DNA from: JAWKTT01 sp041398965
GTDB taxonomy: Bacteria; Planctomycetota; Planctomycetia; Planctomycetales; Planctomycetaceae
Length of the DNA: 64,000 bases
NCBI GenBank assembly: GCA_041398965.1
Contig: JAWKTT010000012.1
Location: forward strand, 84,634 to 148,633
Reading direction: 5' to 3'
The notes below the pieces were generated by a model. That model was not told the DNA's origin and searched no databases. It saw only the letters and a program-made list of their open reading frames with translations. Positions within the stretch are counted from its first letter, which is position 1. The number at the start of each line of letters is the position of its first letter. Both the position numbers and the translations under genes were made by a program. Below, piece by piece: positions 8,367 to 17,153 of the stretch.

Positions 8367-10655
8367 TTATGCGGCCTCGCGAGAGGGAGTGGCGAAGTTG
8401 TCTCGTGTTGCCGATGACGAAAACTCGTCCGACTCGTCGCTTTCCTCGCGATAGTCGTAGTCCATGCCATATCCGTAGAATTCTCGTTTCTTGTCTTCAT
8501 CGGCCCGGTTAACGACGAGTCCAATGACATTGGTCTGCATCCGTTCGAGTTCGGCTGCGGCGTGAATGACGGCTCGACGTGGGTTCTTCGCAGGCTGCAC
8601 GACGAGCATCAGGTTGCCTGTGTAGCGTGCGACAATTGATGCATCGCTGGCAGCCAGAATCGGCGGACAGTCGATAAGAACCTGGTCGTAATGTGTCTCC
8701 CCCCAGGCAACCAGTTCGGACATTCGCACACTGCTGAGCAACTCAGCGGGGTTCAGCGGACGACTTCCACAAGGGAGAATGTCGAGGTTGGGAATCCCTG
8801 TTGCGACGATGAGACGATCGGCATGGGCCCCCGTCTCTTCATGACCGGTAAGCACTTGTGACAATCCTTCCATGCCACGAACGTCGAACTTCTTCGAGAG
8901 TCCTGGACGGCGGAGGTCGGCATCGATGAGTAAGGTGCGTCGACCCGCTTGAGCAAAGGCAACGCCAAGGTTCGACATCACGGTGGTCTTACCATCTCCC
9001 GGTTCGCTACTGGTAATCGCCAGCAGTTCACGCCCTTCGATCGACATGGCCAACGTGGTTCGCAGGGTGCGGAATGGTTCGCAGTGGGGAGCCTGCGGGT
9101 GGGCGTGCAATTCGAGACTGTTCGGACCGGTTTCGGTCGAGGGGGGAAGCTGTCGGATGATCGCCAGCACCGGAAGACCGAGTTCGGCACGAAGTTCGTC
9201 TGGACTGCGGAAGCGGTCATCCAGGCGATCAAGGACATACGCCATGACGCTTCCAAAGCCCCCTCCCACAAGCAGGACCAGAAACGCGACAACGGTCAAT
9301 CGGGGTGAAACCGGGCTGCCGTCGGACTGAGGGTCGCCGACAACGGTCACGCGAACGTTAGCCCGGTTTTTATGCATGTCGATGGACTCGATTCGGTTCA
9401 AGAGCGACTCGTAGTTAATTCGGAGTCGATCGAGTTCGTGTTCCGAAATCTCCAATTTGGCCATTCGACCACTCAACGCAACCGCCTGCGTTTGTGCTTC
9501 GTTGTATTGCCATAACAGGTTCTGCTCATGTTGAATGAGGCTTGCAACTTTCTGTTGTAGCAGATCAATAAGCATTGGCCCCAGCTGATTCTGTTGCAAG
9601 TTGGCAAGCCGCTCGCTTCCTCGTCGTTGCAATCCGATAAGGTATTGCTGTGAGTTGCTGATCGAACGTTGCAGCTCGATAATCTTGGGGTGCCGTGGGC
9701 CGTAATGATCCCGATAAGAGTCGAGCTTGGCCTGCTCCTGCAGAATCTGCTGCTCGACGTTAGCGGCCGTCTTGAGGGACTCTGGGTCTAATCCGAGCGC
9801 ACTGGTCAACAACTCGCGGCCGAGGGTTGGTTCGAACTCGATGAGGTGTTGCCGGAGATCGCCACCGTTCTGGTAAGTCTGTTGAACGATCGACAGAGCC
9901 GCCTGGTGTTGCAGTCGTTGTTGTTGCACTTCGACGAGTGAGTTATTGATCTGGACGACCGCCTGAACCGCTGGGTGGACGACGTTGGTTCCGTTACGCA
10001 GCCCGAGGTCCTGGACGTCGAACTTCATCTGGAGGAGTTCTTGCTCCTTGTCCGCAATACGCTGGTCGACGTCGATGCGTTCGGCATCAAGGACGGTCAT
10101 GATTTCTGCGGAGACATCCTTGTGATTTCGTTCCATAAACTCGAGATAGGAGTCAATCAGCGATTGGACAACTGAGGTCGCGGCTTCGGGGCTTTGAGAC
10201 CGATACCGCACCTGGAGCATGTTGGTCTTGCGGGGATTGTCGACCGTCAGATGATCCTTGAGGACCTTAGGCCACTTCTCGACAGGGATGCTATTGAAGT
10301 CAACGCGAGCGGATCCGGGCAGTTTTTGCAGTCGCTTGATTGCCCCTTCGACTACGACAGGGCTGGAAAGCAACCCTTCGTACGTGGGGATGAGGCTGCT
10401 GGTGACGCCGTCTCCTGCGGTGCTTCCATTCACCATGTCGGGCGAACTCTGAGTCACCAGAAGTTGAGCCTTGCTCTCGTAGATTCGGACCGCAGAGAGA
10501 AAATACAATGCACCCAGGCAAGCTGCAACAACTAATGCGCCGGCAACGGTCCCCTTGCGATGCCAGATGACTCGCAATAGACGCATCGCTTCCTGCACAA
10601 CATCCGATTGTGCGGATTCCGACGTGTTCTCGCTGTGAGATGGATATTCGTTCAT
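8367..10655 (-). CDS. polysaccharide co-polymerase / tyrosine autokinase (Wzc type)
   Basis: 762 residues, the fused Wzc arrangement. Wzz-type chain-length domain with TM1 at about 38-56 and TM2 at about 454-475; a long coiled-coil periplasmic part between them. The cytoplasmic BY-kinase domain has Walker A SSEPGDGKTT (549-558), Walker A' LLIDADLRRP (575-584) and Walker B VLIDCPP (659-665). A Tyr cluster YGYGMDYDY (727-735) near the C terminus is the expected autophosphorylation tail. Controls chain length and export through Wza at the inner membrane. Lies between the Wza-type (179 bp upstream) and Wzy-type genes (121 bp downstream), same strand. Confidence 0.93.
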   Translation of the reverse strand: MNEYPSHSENTSESAQSDVVQEAMRLLRVIWHRKGTVAGALVVAACLGALYFLSAVRIYESKAQLLVTQSSPDMVNGSTAGDGVTSSLIPTYEGLLSSPVVVEGAIKRLQKLPGSARVDFNSIPVEKWPKVLKDHLTVDNPRKTNMLQVRYRSQSPEAATSVVQSLIDSYLEFMERNHKDVSAEIMTVLDAERIDVDQRIADKEQELLQMKFDVQDLGLRNGTNVVHPAVQAVVQINNSLVEVQQQRLQHQAALSIVQQTYQNGGDLRQHLIEFEPTLGRELLTSALGLDPESLKTAANVEQQILQEQAKLDSYRDHYGPRHPKIIELQRSISNSQQYLIGLQRRGSERLANLQQNQLGPMLIDLLQQKVASLIQHEQNLLWQYNEAQTQAVALSGRMAKLEISEHELDRLRINYESLLNRIESIDMHKNRANVRVTVVGDPQSDGSPVSPRLTVVAFLVLLVGGGFGSVMAYVLDRLDDRFRSPDELRAELGLPVLAIIRQLPPSTETGPNSLELHAHPQAPHCEPFRTLRTTLAMSIEGRELLAITSSEPGDGKTTVMSNLGVAFAQAGRRTLLIDADLRRPGLSKKFDVRGMEGLSQVLTGHEETGAHADRLIVATGIPNLDILPCGSRPLNPAELLSSVRMSELVAWGETHYDQVLIDCPPILAASDASIVARYTGNLMLVVQPAKNPRRAVIHAAAELERMQTNVIGLVVNRADEDKKREFYGYGMDYDYREESDESDEFSSSATRDNFATPSREAA

Positions 10656-10833
10656 CCGTGAACCATCTGCCCTTCCTGGGTAATCATCTACGTTGTCTGT
10701 GTCTGCGTGTGTCTCAGAGTCACGGACTCATCAATCTCCGTAATGTGAAACAGTGCGCTAACATCGCTCAAGACGCCATTCATTTCGTTGTGAGTTCCAG
10801 GTTCAACACTGTGGATACTGTTAGACTCCAGTG

Positions 10834-11931
10834 CTAGAAACCCGGAACCGCAGAGTTGAATCCGAACCGCACGACGTTGTTTAGGGCATCAATTGTCGTT
10901 GTTAACAGTGTTTCATCAACAGTGACGACATCTCCCGGCGCCAGGACGATGTTGTCGCTGTTGTCTTGACCATTTTTTCTCGCCCGACGAATCGACGCAC
11001 CAATCAATACCGGTTTGCCAGAACTCGGGTCCAAACGAAGTACGCTCACTCGGTCCGCAAATTGCATCCTCCGGTCTCCAGCGATGGCAATCGCATCGAG
11101 TAGTCGCATGGGACGGTCGATTGGAATGTCGTACTGGCTGGGTTTGTTAACAACTCCCATGACAGAGACCCTTTGGGGGGCTCGCTTGGGAACCATCACT
11201 GTCGTCCCATCCACTAACATGAGGTTGGGAACAGTTCCTTGCGTCGCCTGAACTAAGTCGACCCGAGTGACTTGAGTGTTTCCACTTCCCAAGGGATATC
11301 CCGACAGGTTGTCGCCAGATCCTCCGGCAGGGCGATAGATTTCGACGATGGTGTCTGCCTCCTCCGTCAAGCCGGACGCAGCCGACAATGCAGAGACGAG
11401 GTCCGTGCTGACAGCAGGGAGCTTGTATTGCCCCGGTTTGCTGACCGCTCCCATGACAGTCACGGTGATTGTCTCACGCTCCTGAAGCGTCACCGAGACC
11501 TTGGGGTTGCGGTACACCTCTCGCTCCATGCTGACCTGTCGGACCGCTTTATCGACATCGGTCCACTTCATGTTGGCCACAGTGACCGGGCCGACCAAAG
11601 GGACGTCGACCGTTCCATTCTCGTCAACCCGCAAAGGCCAAGGGGGCATGGGGCGTTCTTCGATGCCGGTCGTGACAGCGACGCTGAGGACGTCACCCGG
11701 CATGACGCGGTCGGCCTGACTCGTCCCCTGAGACAGTCTCGCCAGGTCTAAACTTTGGGCGTTGTAAACCGGTGCTGGTTGAAGATGGCTTGGCAAATTG
11801 GCTGCCTGATAGTCGACCGTGCGACAGCCACTCAACGAGACAAAGAGACCCAGAACCAACGCGAAGCCCGCGCGGAACAATGTGTGAGATTCCTTGGTCG
11901 TCGACTGTCTTGCGACGATTCGCAGAAACAT
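10834..11931 (-). CDS. polysaccharide export outer-membrane lipoprotein (Wza type, Poly_export + SLBB)
   Basis: 365 residues from ATG 11931, chosen because GGAG lies 8 nt upstream; another ATG at 11961 is in frame. Signal peptide RAGFALVLGLFVSLSGC gives a lipobox with Cys36. Poly_export domain about 85-165 (DRVMPGDVLSVAVTTG, NGTVDVPLVGPVTV). Two SLBB units follow: VMGAVSKPGQYKLP near 170 and VMGVVNKPSQYDIP near 270. Shape and order match Wza-type exporters that build the periplasm-spanning channel with Wzc. First gene of the operon, so its upstream region (11932 onward) should contain the promoter. Confidence 0.9.
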   Translation of the reverse strand: MFLRIVARQSTTKESHTLFRAGFALVLGLFVSLSGCRTVDYQAANLPSHLQPAPVYNAQSLDLARLSQGTSQADRVMPGDVLSVAVTTGIEERPMPPWPLRVDENGTVDVPLVGPVTVANMKWTDVDKAVRQVSMEREVYRNPKVSVTLQERETITVTVMGAVSKPGQYKLPAVSTDLVSALSAASGLTEEADTIVEIYRPAGGSGDNLSGYPLGSGNTQVTRVDLVQATQGTVPNLMLVDGTTVMVPKRAPQRVSVMGVVNKPSQYDIPIDRPMRLLDAIAIAGDRRMQFADRVSVLRLDPSSGKPVLIGASIRRARKNGQDNSDNIVLAPGDVVTVDETLLTTTIDALNNVVRFGFNSAVPGF

Positions 11932-12272
11932 TCGGATGACTCCACTGTGGGAACCGGACACTGCGGACCGGACGCGCGAGGTTGGGGAAAAACGAAGGAG
12001 ATGTGGGGGATGAGTGCTCTCGCGGGGGAAAGGGTGCGGGAACAGAATCTCTCTGGGGAATTCGAGAGAAGGAGCGGGAATATAGGCCCAGCGCCGAAAC
12101 CATGTCCAGACGACTTGTTCGCTCGATTGCCAAGATCTTCCGAAAGTGTCGAATTTCCAATATCAGCCCACAACAACAGCACTTTTTCGCCGGACAAGCA
12201 CGACTCTGTCTCCTCATCACCCCCCCAACATCGGCAACAACTGCCGAACTCTGGGGACGTTGAACCAGACTT

Positions 12273-12299
12273 GTAGCCGAGTTGCTCCGCAACTCGGCA
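12273..12299 (+). repeat. GTAG-type REP-like hairpin
   Basis: GTAG followed by a perfect 9-bp stem CCGAGTTGC / GCAACTCGG around a TCC loop. The GTAG tetranucleotide plus hairpin is the layout of bacterial REP sequences and resembles the families further right in the window. Confidence 0.6.
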
Positions 12300-12373
12300 G
12301 CTCTTTGCAGAGTGCAAGGAGGCTATGGACCGGTATCCGTCGTACGGGGCGTCAGTGTCATGGCAATTGTTTT

Positions 12374-12399
12374 CGCAGAGTCGCTCCGCGACTCTGCAA
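12374..12399. repeat. second REP-like hairpin with the same TCC loop
   Basis: Perfect stem GCAGAGTCGC / GCGACTCTGC around TCC. It shares the GCTCCGC centre with the hairpin 100 bp upstream and with the GTCGCTCCGCGAC part of the REP copies near 30.8, 32.1 and 32.75 kb. Confidence 0.55.
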
Positions 12400-12566
12400 C
12401 GGGGCCTGAGTTGTTGCATTGCGGCGGTGGGTGTCTATCATGGTGCGGTCGTGGCATGGAGGCTGCGACATCCTTCTCACATTACTTTCGTGACCGATTC
12501 CCGCTGCGAGACGGATGCTCTCGCAGACCCGCCCGAATCTCTCACCTCAGCCTCTTCGAGATACCC

Positions 12567-13664
12567 GTGAGCCAGACACTCGAACAACTTGCCGCCGACG
12601 CCAAGGCGGCTCTCGACCGACAGACCGTCGAAATCACTCGACTCCACTTCGACCCAGAACTCGGAACGCCCTTCTGGCTCGATAAAGTCGGCTCGCTCGG
12701 CTTCAACCCGCTGACCGACATCAACTGCTTCGACGACCTTAAGAAGTTCCCTCTCTTTGAAGACGACGACCTTCGCGGTGGGCCGGTCACTCGATTTCTG
12801 CCGAAAAAGTGGAAAGACCATCCGAAGTTCGTCTTTGAGACAGGCGGAACGACCGGCATTCCCAAAAGTCGATGCGTCGTCAACGATCACTGGATCGATT
12901 ACGAAGAGTTCTCGAAGACGATTCCAGACGACAAGTTCCCCCTCGGTTCCAACTGGTTGATGCTCGGACCCTCTGGTCCGCGACGACTTCGACTGGCGGT
13001 CGAACATCTCTGCCAGTTCCGCGGGGGTATCTGCTTTTGTGTCGACTTAGATCCCCGCTGGGTCGTCAAACTCCTGAAGAAGGGGGACGTGGCAGGTGCC
13101 AAGGCGTATGCAGAACATGTCATCGATCAAGCCGTCACTGTGCTGTCGGCTGGTCATGATGTGAAGTGCATGTTCGCCACCCCGAAACTGCTCGAAGCCC
13201 TCGCTCTGAAGCTGATGGACAATGGTTCCAGCATCGCCGAAGCAGGGATTACCGGCATCTTCGCCGGGGGGACCGAGTTCACCCCGCAGTGGTATCGCTT
13301 CTGTCGCGAAGAATTGCTGGGACCCGACGTGTACATCACCCCAACCTACGGCAACACCCTCATGGGTCTCGCCTGCGGAAAGCCGTTCGATCCCGCAGAC
13401 AACTACAAGATCACCTATTACGCCCCGCAACCCCGAGCTGTGGTCGAAGTGGTTGACTTCAAAGACTACAACCAGATCGTCCCCTACGGCGAAACCGGAC
13501 GAGTGAAGCTCTACACGCTGACGGAGGAACTGTTTATCCCCGGCTTCATGGAACGTGATGAAGGCGAACGGGAACAGCCCCACGAAAAGTACCCATGGGA
13601 CGGCGTCAGCGGCACCCGCCCCTTCCACGAGATCGCTAAGACCACAACCGTCGGCGTGTATTAA
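12567..13664 (+). CDS. ANL-superfamily adenylating enzyme lacking the C-terminal domain (EhpF / phenylacetate-CoA-ligase-like)
   Basis: 365 residues if GTG 12567 is the start; upstream in-frame sequence (to 12282) looks non-coding and includes REP hairpins. The P-loop of adenylate-forming enzymes is clear: FETGGTTGIPKSR (about 98-110). Further motifs: LGPSGPRRLRLAVEHLC, GITGIFAGGTEF (about 230) and ITPTYGNTLMGLACG, the substrate/AMP-binding A5-like region, then ETGRVKLYTLTEELFIPG (A7/A8-like). The usual ~110-residue C-terminal lid with its catalytic Lys is absent, as in the atypical EhpF/phenazine-biosynthesis-like members. Likely activates a carboxylic acid with ATP; substrate unknown. Monocistronic. 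Confidence 0.75.
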   Translation: MSQTLEQLAADAKAALDRQTVEITRLHFDPELGTPFWLDKVGSLGFNPLTDINCFDDLKKFPLFEDDDLRGGPVTRFLPKKWKDHPKFVFETGGTTGIPKSRCVVNDHWIDYEEFSKTIPDDKFPLGSNWLMLGPSGPRRLRLAVEHLCQFRGGICFCVDLDPRWVVKLLKKGDVAGAKAYAEHVIDQAVTVLSAGHDVKCMFATPKLLEALALKLMDNGSSIAEAGITGIFAGGTEFTPQWYRFCREELLGPDVYITPTYGNTLMGLACGKPFDPADNYKITYYAPQPRAVVEVVDFKDYNQIVPYGETGRVKLYTLTEELFIPGFMERDEGEREQPHEKYPWDGVSGTRPFHEIAKTTTVGVY

Positions 13665-14041
13665 GCCGTCGCTATGTAAGCTGTCGGTATGTCATCAGAG
13701 AAGTGCAACTCTCGTGTGACGGACTTCCAAGCCCGTCACACTGCACCTCATTTGGCAGACAATGATGTCCGAAATACAGGCGTGAGTCGCTTCATCAGAG
13801 AAAGCAGCCCGTTGAAAACGGCCGTGGGTCAGATTTCCTAATCTGACATGAGCATCTCGTAAGCTTTATTCCGAAACATCAAACGGCACCATGTCAGACC
13901 GGAAAGCCTGCCCCACGTTTTTCATCAGGCTGTTAGCCGTGATGCAAGGTTTGCCTCAACGGTGGTTAAACCATGTTTGTGACTACGTGAGTGTTACGCC
14001 CTCTCAGGGGGCAGGTTAACGTGATCACGAGGAGTGTTAAT
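13665..14041. other. intergenic region with small hairpins and a dispersed repeat segment
   Basis: Two hairpins are readable: GTGACGG / CCGTCAC near 13717-13740 and GTCAGATT-TCCT-AATCTGAC near 13829-13848. The stretch 13742-13800 (GCACCTCATTTG, then ATGATGTC, GTGAGTCG, TTCATCAG) resembles 32941-33001 at roughly three quarters of positions. This marks the left edge of the repeat-rich island. Confidence 0.5.
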
Positions 14042-14863
14042 ATGAGAGTGTCTGCAGATGAGTTGATTTTGGGGATCCAAGAAGTGGTTGACAGTGGGGC
14101 CACGTTCTCCGGTGCACCGGTCGAGATCGAAGGTGTCACTAGGCGTTTTAACCAAACCATCTATCGTACGAGTAAACCATTCGATGTTCTAAAAGTCCTC
14201 TGGGGAGCATGGCGACAACCGGGTGAGGCCCTTACGGAGAGCAACGTGGCGGTATTTTATGCTGTTGCGAAGGGGTTCAATCAGCTGTTTCCCACTGGTA
14301 CGCATCAGCGGTGTCGCGTGGTTTTCGGCAAGGGAACTTTTAGCAGGGCGCCGTTTGCTGCGGTGGTTGAGGTCTTAACTCCGTCCCCACTGGATGTCGA
14401 CATTCAGCGTGCCATTGATGAGTTTACCATGCCTTCCAGAGTCGTCTCGGAACGTGTTGGAGAGTTCGAGTATCAAGAGCGTAAAGATCGATACATGACA
14501 ATGGCGAAGTGGATGGGAGAAGACGTGGAAGTGCATCTGGATGCAAACGACATGTCAGGATGCAGAAGGGCGGTTGCAGCTTGTGAAGCCATTTGGGCTG
14601 ACCAGACACGGTGGAACGGATTACTTCACTCAGCAATCGTCGCGGACTTGCTGAAGCTCAAGAACTCCGATTGGCGACAGCGGGGTGAGCCAAAACTTAC
14701 TAAGGCAGACTTCGAGCATAGGATTGCACTTACCGCAGTCACATTTTCGTTTAGCGGAGATTTTGAGTTCTGGTTTAACGATGGAGACATCTTCTGGGGG
14801 CATTCGATCTCTGTTCGGGGTGACGTCAAAGATGGCGTAAGTGACGTCGCCCTCGCCGGATAA
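14042..14863 (+). CDS. DUF2262-like protein, possible immunity protein
   Basis: 273 residues from ATG 14042 with GAGGAG 7 nt upstream, a strong site. The C-terminal ~150 residues fit DUF2262: WMGEDVEVHLDAND, a helical AVAACEAIWADQTRWN, AIVADLLKLKNSDW, ITLTAVTFSFSGD-like strand and the closing FNDGDIFWGHSISVRG. The N-terminal part (ELILGIQEVVDSGATF, NVAVFYAVAKGFNQLF) is not recognised. Family function is unknown; such proteins often occur in toxin/immunity neighbourhoods, and this one sits next to a Hint-toxin gene, so an immunity role is an inference. Followed after 48 bp by a BIME. Confidence 0.65.
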   Translation: MRVSADELILGIQEVVDSGATFSGAPVEIEGVTRRFNQTIYRTSKPFDVLKVLWGAWRQPGEALTESNVAVFYAVAKGFNQLFPTGTHQRCRVVFGKGTFSRAPFAAVVEVLTPSPLDVDIQRAIDEFTMPSRVVSERVGEFEYQERKDRYMTMAKWMGEDVEVHLDANDMSGCRRAVAACEAIWADQTRWNGLLHSAIVADLLKLKNSDWRQRGEPKLTKADFEHRIALTAVTFSFSGDFEFWFNDGDIFWGHSISVRGDVKDGVSDVALAG

Positions 14864-14911
14864 ATCACGGACTGGGTGGCCTTGTCGAATTATGGGAGGC
14901 AGCAAGTTCGA

Positions 14912-15132
14912 GTAGGTCAGGCTGTGCCTGACGCGAGTTTGCGTGAGCGTTCAAGGTATTGGTCGACGCTCGCTTTGACAGATCGATCGTACATTTGTTG
15001 AATAACAACCGGCAAAGGTTCGTGGAGTTGGTCGTCAGACACAGCCTGACCTACCTGACTGAAAGACGACCGAAACCGGTCAATCGATGTTCGCCGTCAA
15101 TTCGAGGAAGTCCGGCAGGTGCCTGATCTACG
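14912..15132. repeat. BIME copy 1 (GTAG-REP, spacer, inverted REP, third half-REP)
   Basis: Begins with GTAG plus the hairpin GTCAGGC-TGT-GCCTGAC (14912-14932) and carries an inverted imperfect copy ending CCTGACCTAC (15034-15054). It closes with GGCAGGTGCCTGATCTAC (about 15113-15130). The ~100-nt spacer (GCGAGTTTGCGTGAGC, TTGACAGATCGATCGTAC, GTGGAGTTGGTCGTCAGA) is shared with the copies at 17154, 22208 and 32790. It abuts the truncated Hint gene that follows. Confidence 0.85.
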
Positions 15133-15930
15133 ATGACTGCTGGGCATCCGGTCTGGGTGCTCGACGGAACGGACCTTCATTCGCGCGACGTCCCTCGCGA
15201 ACTTCGTCCCGACGAAGACACCGGCCTCTCGCTGCCAGGGCGGTGGGTCGATTCCCACAACCTGAAGGTCAACGATACCCTGGTCGCACAGGATGGTCGT
15301 CGGCTCAGCGTCACCGCGATTTCGCAGGAGGTCCACCTTGGGTTCCCGGTGTCAAACCTGACAATCGGCGAATTCCACAACTACGCTGTTGGCACCGACG
15401 CCCTTCTCGTCCATAATACATCCCTGTGCGACGAAGGAGCCGAACGACTCGCTGCCCTCTACCGCAATGGCCAAATCACCCGCGGAGAACTCGACAATTT
15501 CCTCATCAACATCGGGGCCGACGCTGAGAGCATCGCCAAAGTCCGCTCCAGACTCGATTCCCCAACCCCGAACATCAACCCGTTTGCAGGCGTCACAGGA
15601 AATGCCCCAAAGAGTGCAGAGACTCTGGTGATCGGCGAGGGCATGGACGCGGTCAAGGACGCCGCACGTGGGTTGCGTTCTGAAGGTGTCGATGCGAAGT
15701 GGTATCAGGCGTGGGGCAAGAATTTTCCGACGAACAGGCCCATGACGCCAACAGAGCTAGAGGCGGCATTAGCACGCAATGAGCGTTGGATACGGCAAAA
15801 GGTCAAGGAAGGATACCAGTTTTACGACATCGGCGTTGATCCAACTCGTTCCGTTCGAAGTCCATTCTACGAGTTAGAACAGAGGATTCTGAAGGAACTT
15901 GGGGTTGAAACGATTCCGTTACCGAGATAG
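15133..15930 (+). CDS. polymorphic-toxin C-terminal fragment: partial Hint domain plus toxin domain
   Basis: 265 residues. It opens inside a Hint/intein-like domain at the TxGHPVWV motif; the N-terminal Hint strands are missing. The Hint end is clear (NLTIGEFHNYAVGT followed by DALLVHN, about 76-94), the Asn after which pretoxin-Hint domains self-cleave. Then a ~60-residue linker and a toxin domain of about 110 residues (VIGEGMDAVKDAARGL, RWIRQKVKEGYQFYDIGVD, RSPFYELEQRILKELG). The last block resembles a toxin C terminus I know from other Rhs-type proteins, but I cannot name its activity. No signal peptide or Rhs repeats: BIME copy 1 has replaced the front. ATG 15133 arises at the repeat junction and may not be used. 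A likely immunity gene starts 11 bp later. Confidence 0.65.
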   Translation: MTAGHPVWVLDGTDLHSRDVPRELRPDEDTGLSLPGRWVDSHNLKVNDTLVAQDGRRLSVTAISQEVHLGFPVSNLTIGEFHNYAVGTDALLVHNTSLCDEGAERLAALYRNGQITRGELDNFLINIGADAESIAKVRSRLDSPTPNINPFAGVTGNAPKSAETLVIGEGMDAVKDAARGLRSEGVDAKWYQAWGKNFPTNRPMTPTELEAALARNERWIRQKVKEGYQFYDIGVDPTRSVRSPFYELEQRILKELGVETIPLPR

Positions 15931-15941
15931 GGAGTTTGACT

Positions 15942-16421
15942 ATGGCTGGTTTTAGTGAAATCGCGCAAGGAGAATTCCAATTCCTTGAACGAGAATTCGG
16001 CTATGAAGTCGTCGAAGAGAAAGAGAAAGGCGACGGGGGTGTCGTCAAGTACATCAATCGCGACAACGGAGTTGGTGTCAAACTGCTTTACGAGTTCGCT
16101 AGTGCATTCGTCTTTGTGTTCATCTACCGGTTAGTTGATGGCGACTTTCGCGATAACCCACTTCCGATTGGAGACGACACGGACATCAACTGTTTTGATT
16201 TCAACGATTGCTTAGAGGGTGACTTGAAAATGAAGCCCGCATATGAGTACGGCGAAGATTCGGACTATTATGATCCACAGGATGGCCTACGCAATTTCAC
16301 CAAGGAATTTGCGAACCGGCTACGATCAAAAGGACAGGCGATTCTCAAAGGAGATCTAACAATTCTGCCCGCAATGGCGTCAATTATTAAACGGAGGGCT
16401 CAATCTTTGAAACGCACTTGA
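15942..16421 (+). CDS. probable immunity protein for the preceding toxin
   Basis: 159 residues from ATG 15942, GGGAG 7 nt upstream. Starts 11 bp after the stop of the Hint-toxin fragment, the usual toxin-immunity spacing. Acidic, mixed alpha/beta: LEREFGYEVVEEKEKGD, a strand NGVGVKLLYEFASAFVFVFIYRLVDG, DDTDINCFDFNDCLEGD, and a basic helical end. The pattern (an F-x-FLxxxFGY start, then strands with VFVFIYRLVDG) is seen in several small uncharacterised immunity-like proteins. No enzyme motif. Assignment rests mainly on position. Confidence 0.55.
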   Translation: MAGFSEIAQGEFQFLEREFGYEVVEEKEKGDGGVVKYINRDNGVGVKLLYEFASAFVFVFIYRLVDGDFRDNPLPIGDDTDINCFDFNDCLEGDLKMKPAYEYGEDSDYYDPQDGLRNFTKEFANRLRSKGQAILKGDLTILPAMASIIKRRAQSLKRT

Positions 16422-16451
16422 CTGCGATGACTTAATGCCCCAAACAGCGAC

Positions 16452-16534
16452 GATAGGGGTAGGGAAGGCTCATTGGTTTGAGCCTCCCCTCCCCTCCCTC
16501 CGAACCGGACGGGCGGGTTTCCCGCATCCGGCTC
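16452..16534 (-). ncRNA. 3' remnant (domains V-VI) of a group II intron
   Basis: Reading the minus strand, 16534-16502 forms a domain-V-like hairpin: GAGCCGGATGCGG, GAAA tetraloop, then the complementary arm closing with CGTCCGGTTC. It keeps the AGC catalytic triad position and is 33 nt long against the usual 34. Downstream, GGAGGCTCAAACCAATGAGCCTTCC folds as a domain-VI-like hairpin, and the element would end near CTACCCCTAT (about 16452). No reverse-transcriptase frame or 5' part is present: about 45 nt upstream of domain V the sequence turns into a REP. A dead fragment left by deletion. Confidence 0.6.
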
Positions 16535-16581
16535 TCCGGTTGGTGGTGTTACCTCGGAGAGGATTGACAGGCCAAGTAATC

Positions 16582-16635
16582 GTAGGGCAGGCTCCTGCCA
16601 ACTGCTTTGAAGATCATTTGTTGGATTTCTTTTGG
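16582..16635 (+). repeat. GTAG-REP (CTCC variant) with shared tail
   Basis: GTAG plus hairpin GGCAGG-CT-CCTGCC, followed by AACTGCTTTGAAGATCATTTG and GTTGGATTTCTTT. The same unit occurs in reverse orientation at 30817-30864. Confidence 0.75.
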
Positions 16636-16787
16636 GAGTTTGCGGAGGGGATATTGTGGATGAGGCGGAAGAGTGAGGTATGGGTGCCGGGGATGTGGGA
16701 GGGGACGTGGTGCGGGCGTTGTTTTTTCTTGGGGGGGATTTGAGCCAGCGAGGTGTCCAGGCTTTCTTTAAGAGTTGTGCCAGACGC

Positions 16788-17153
16788 TTCCGACGGGTGG
16801 AGCGGGTGTTTCGGTTGTCGGCTCCGACGATGGTGCTGACGCTGGGGGGCGAACGGGTCGAGACGACGCTCGAACACCCATTCTACGTCGAAGGCCAAGG
16901 CTGGACCCCCGCCCAAGACCTCGTCACCGGCCAACGCCTCGCCGGGATGGATGGCGATTGGACCCCCATCGACCACATCGAGTACACTCGCCAAACCAAA
17001 CCGGTCTTCAACCTCCGCATCGCCGCTGACCACACCTACTTCGTCGGACAACCCGACTGGTCCTTCGCCATCTGGGTCCACAACGCCTATAGTGTCCGCC
17101 AAGCGGCTGATGGGACATGGGAGGTGATTGACACCGCCACGGGCGAAGCGAGC
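16788..17153 (+). pseudogene. Hint (pretoxin) domain remnant
   Basis: The frame encodes a nearly complete Hint C-terminal half: MVLTLGGERVETTLEHPFYV, then WTPAQDLVTGQRLAGMDG, YTRQTKPVFNLRIAADHTYF and IWVHNAY, the expected end for autocleavage. It is followed by 20 residues (VRQAADGTWEVIDTATGEA) that should lead into a toxin, but BIME copy 2 interrupts at 17154 and the frame ends in the repeat at 17243. The upstream sequence (16635-16790) shows no start or Rhs core. So both the secretion part and the toxin are gone. Confidence 0.65.

Larger units (their letters stand above)
11932..12566. other. divergent intergenic region with two hairpins
   Basis: 635 bp between the exopolysaccharide operon (minus) and the ANL enzyme (plus). 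Long alternative open frames on both strands carry no family motif. The only clear structure is the pair of hairpins listed separately at 12273 and 12374. Confidence 0.5.

Noticed and set aside
11693..12419. Overlapping ~195-codon frames upstream of the wza-type gene
   Set aside because: No motifs or start signals, and part of the sequence overlaps the wza-type coding region or REP hairpins.
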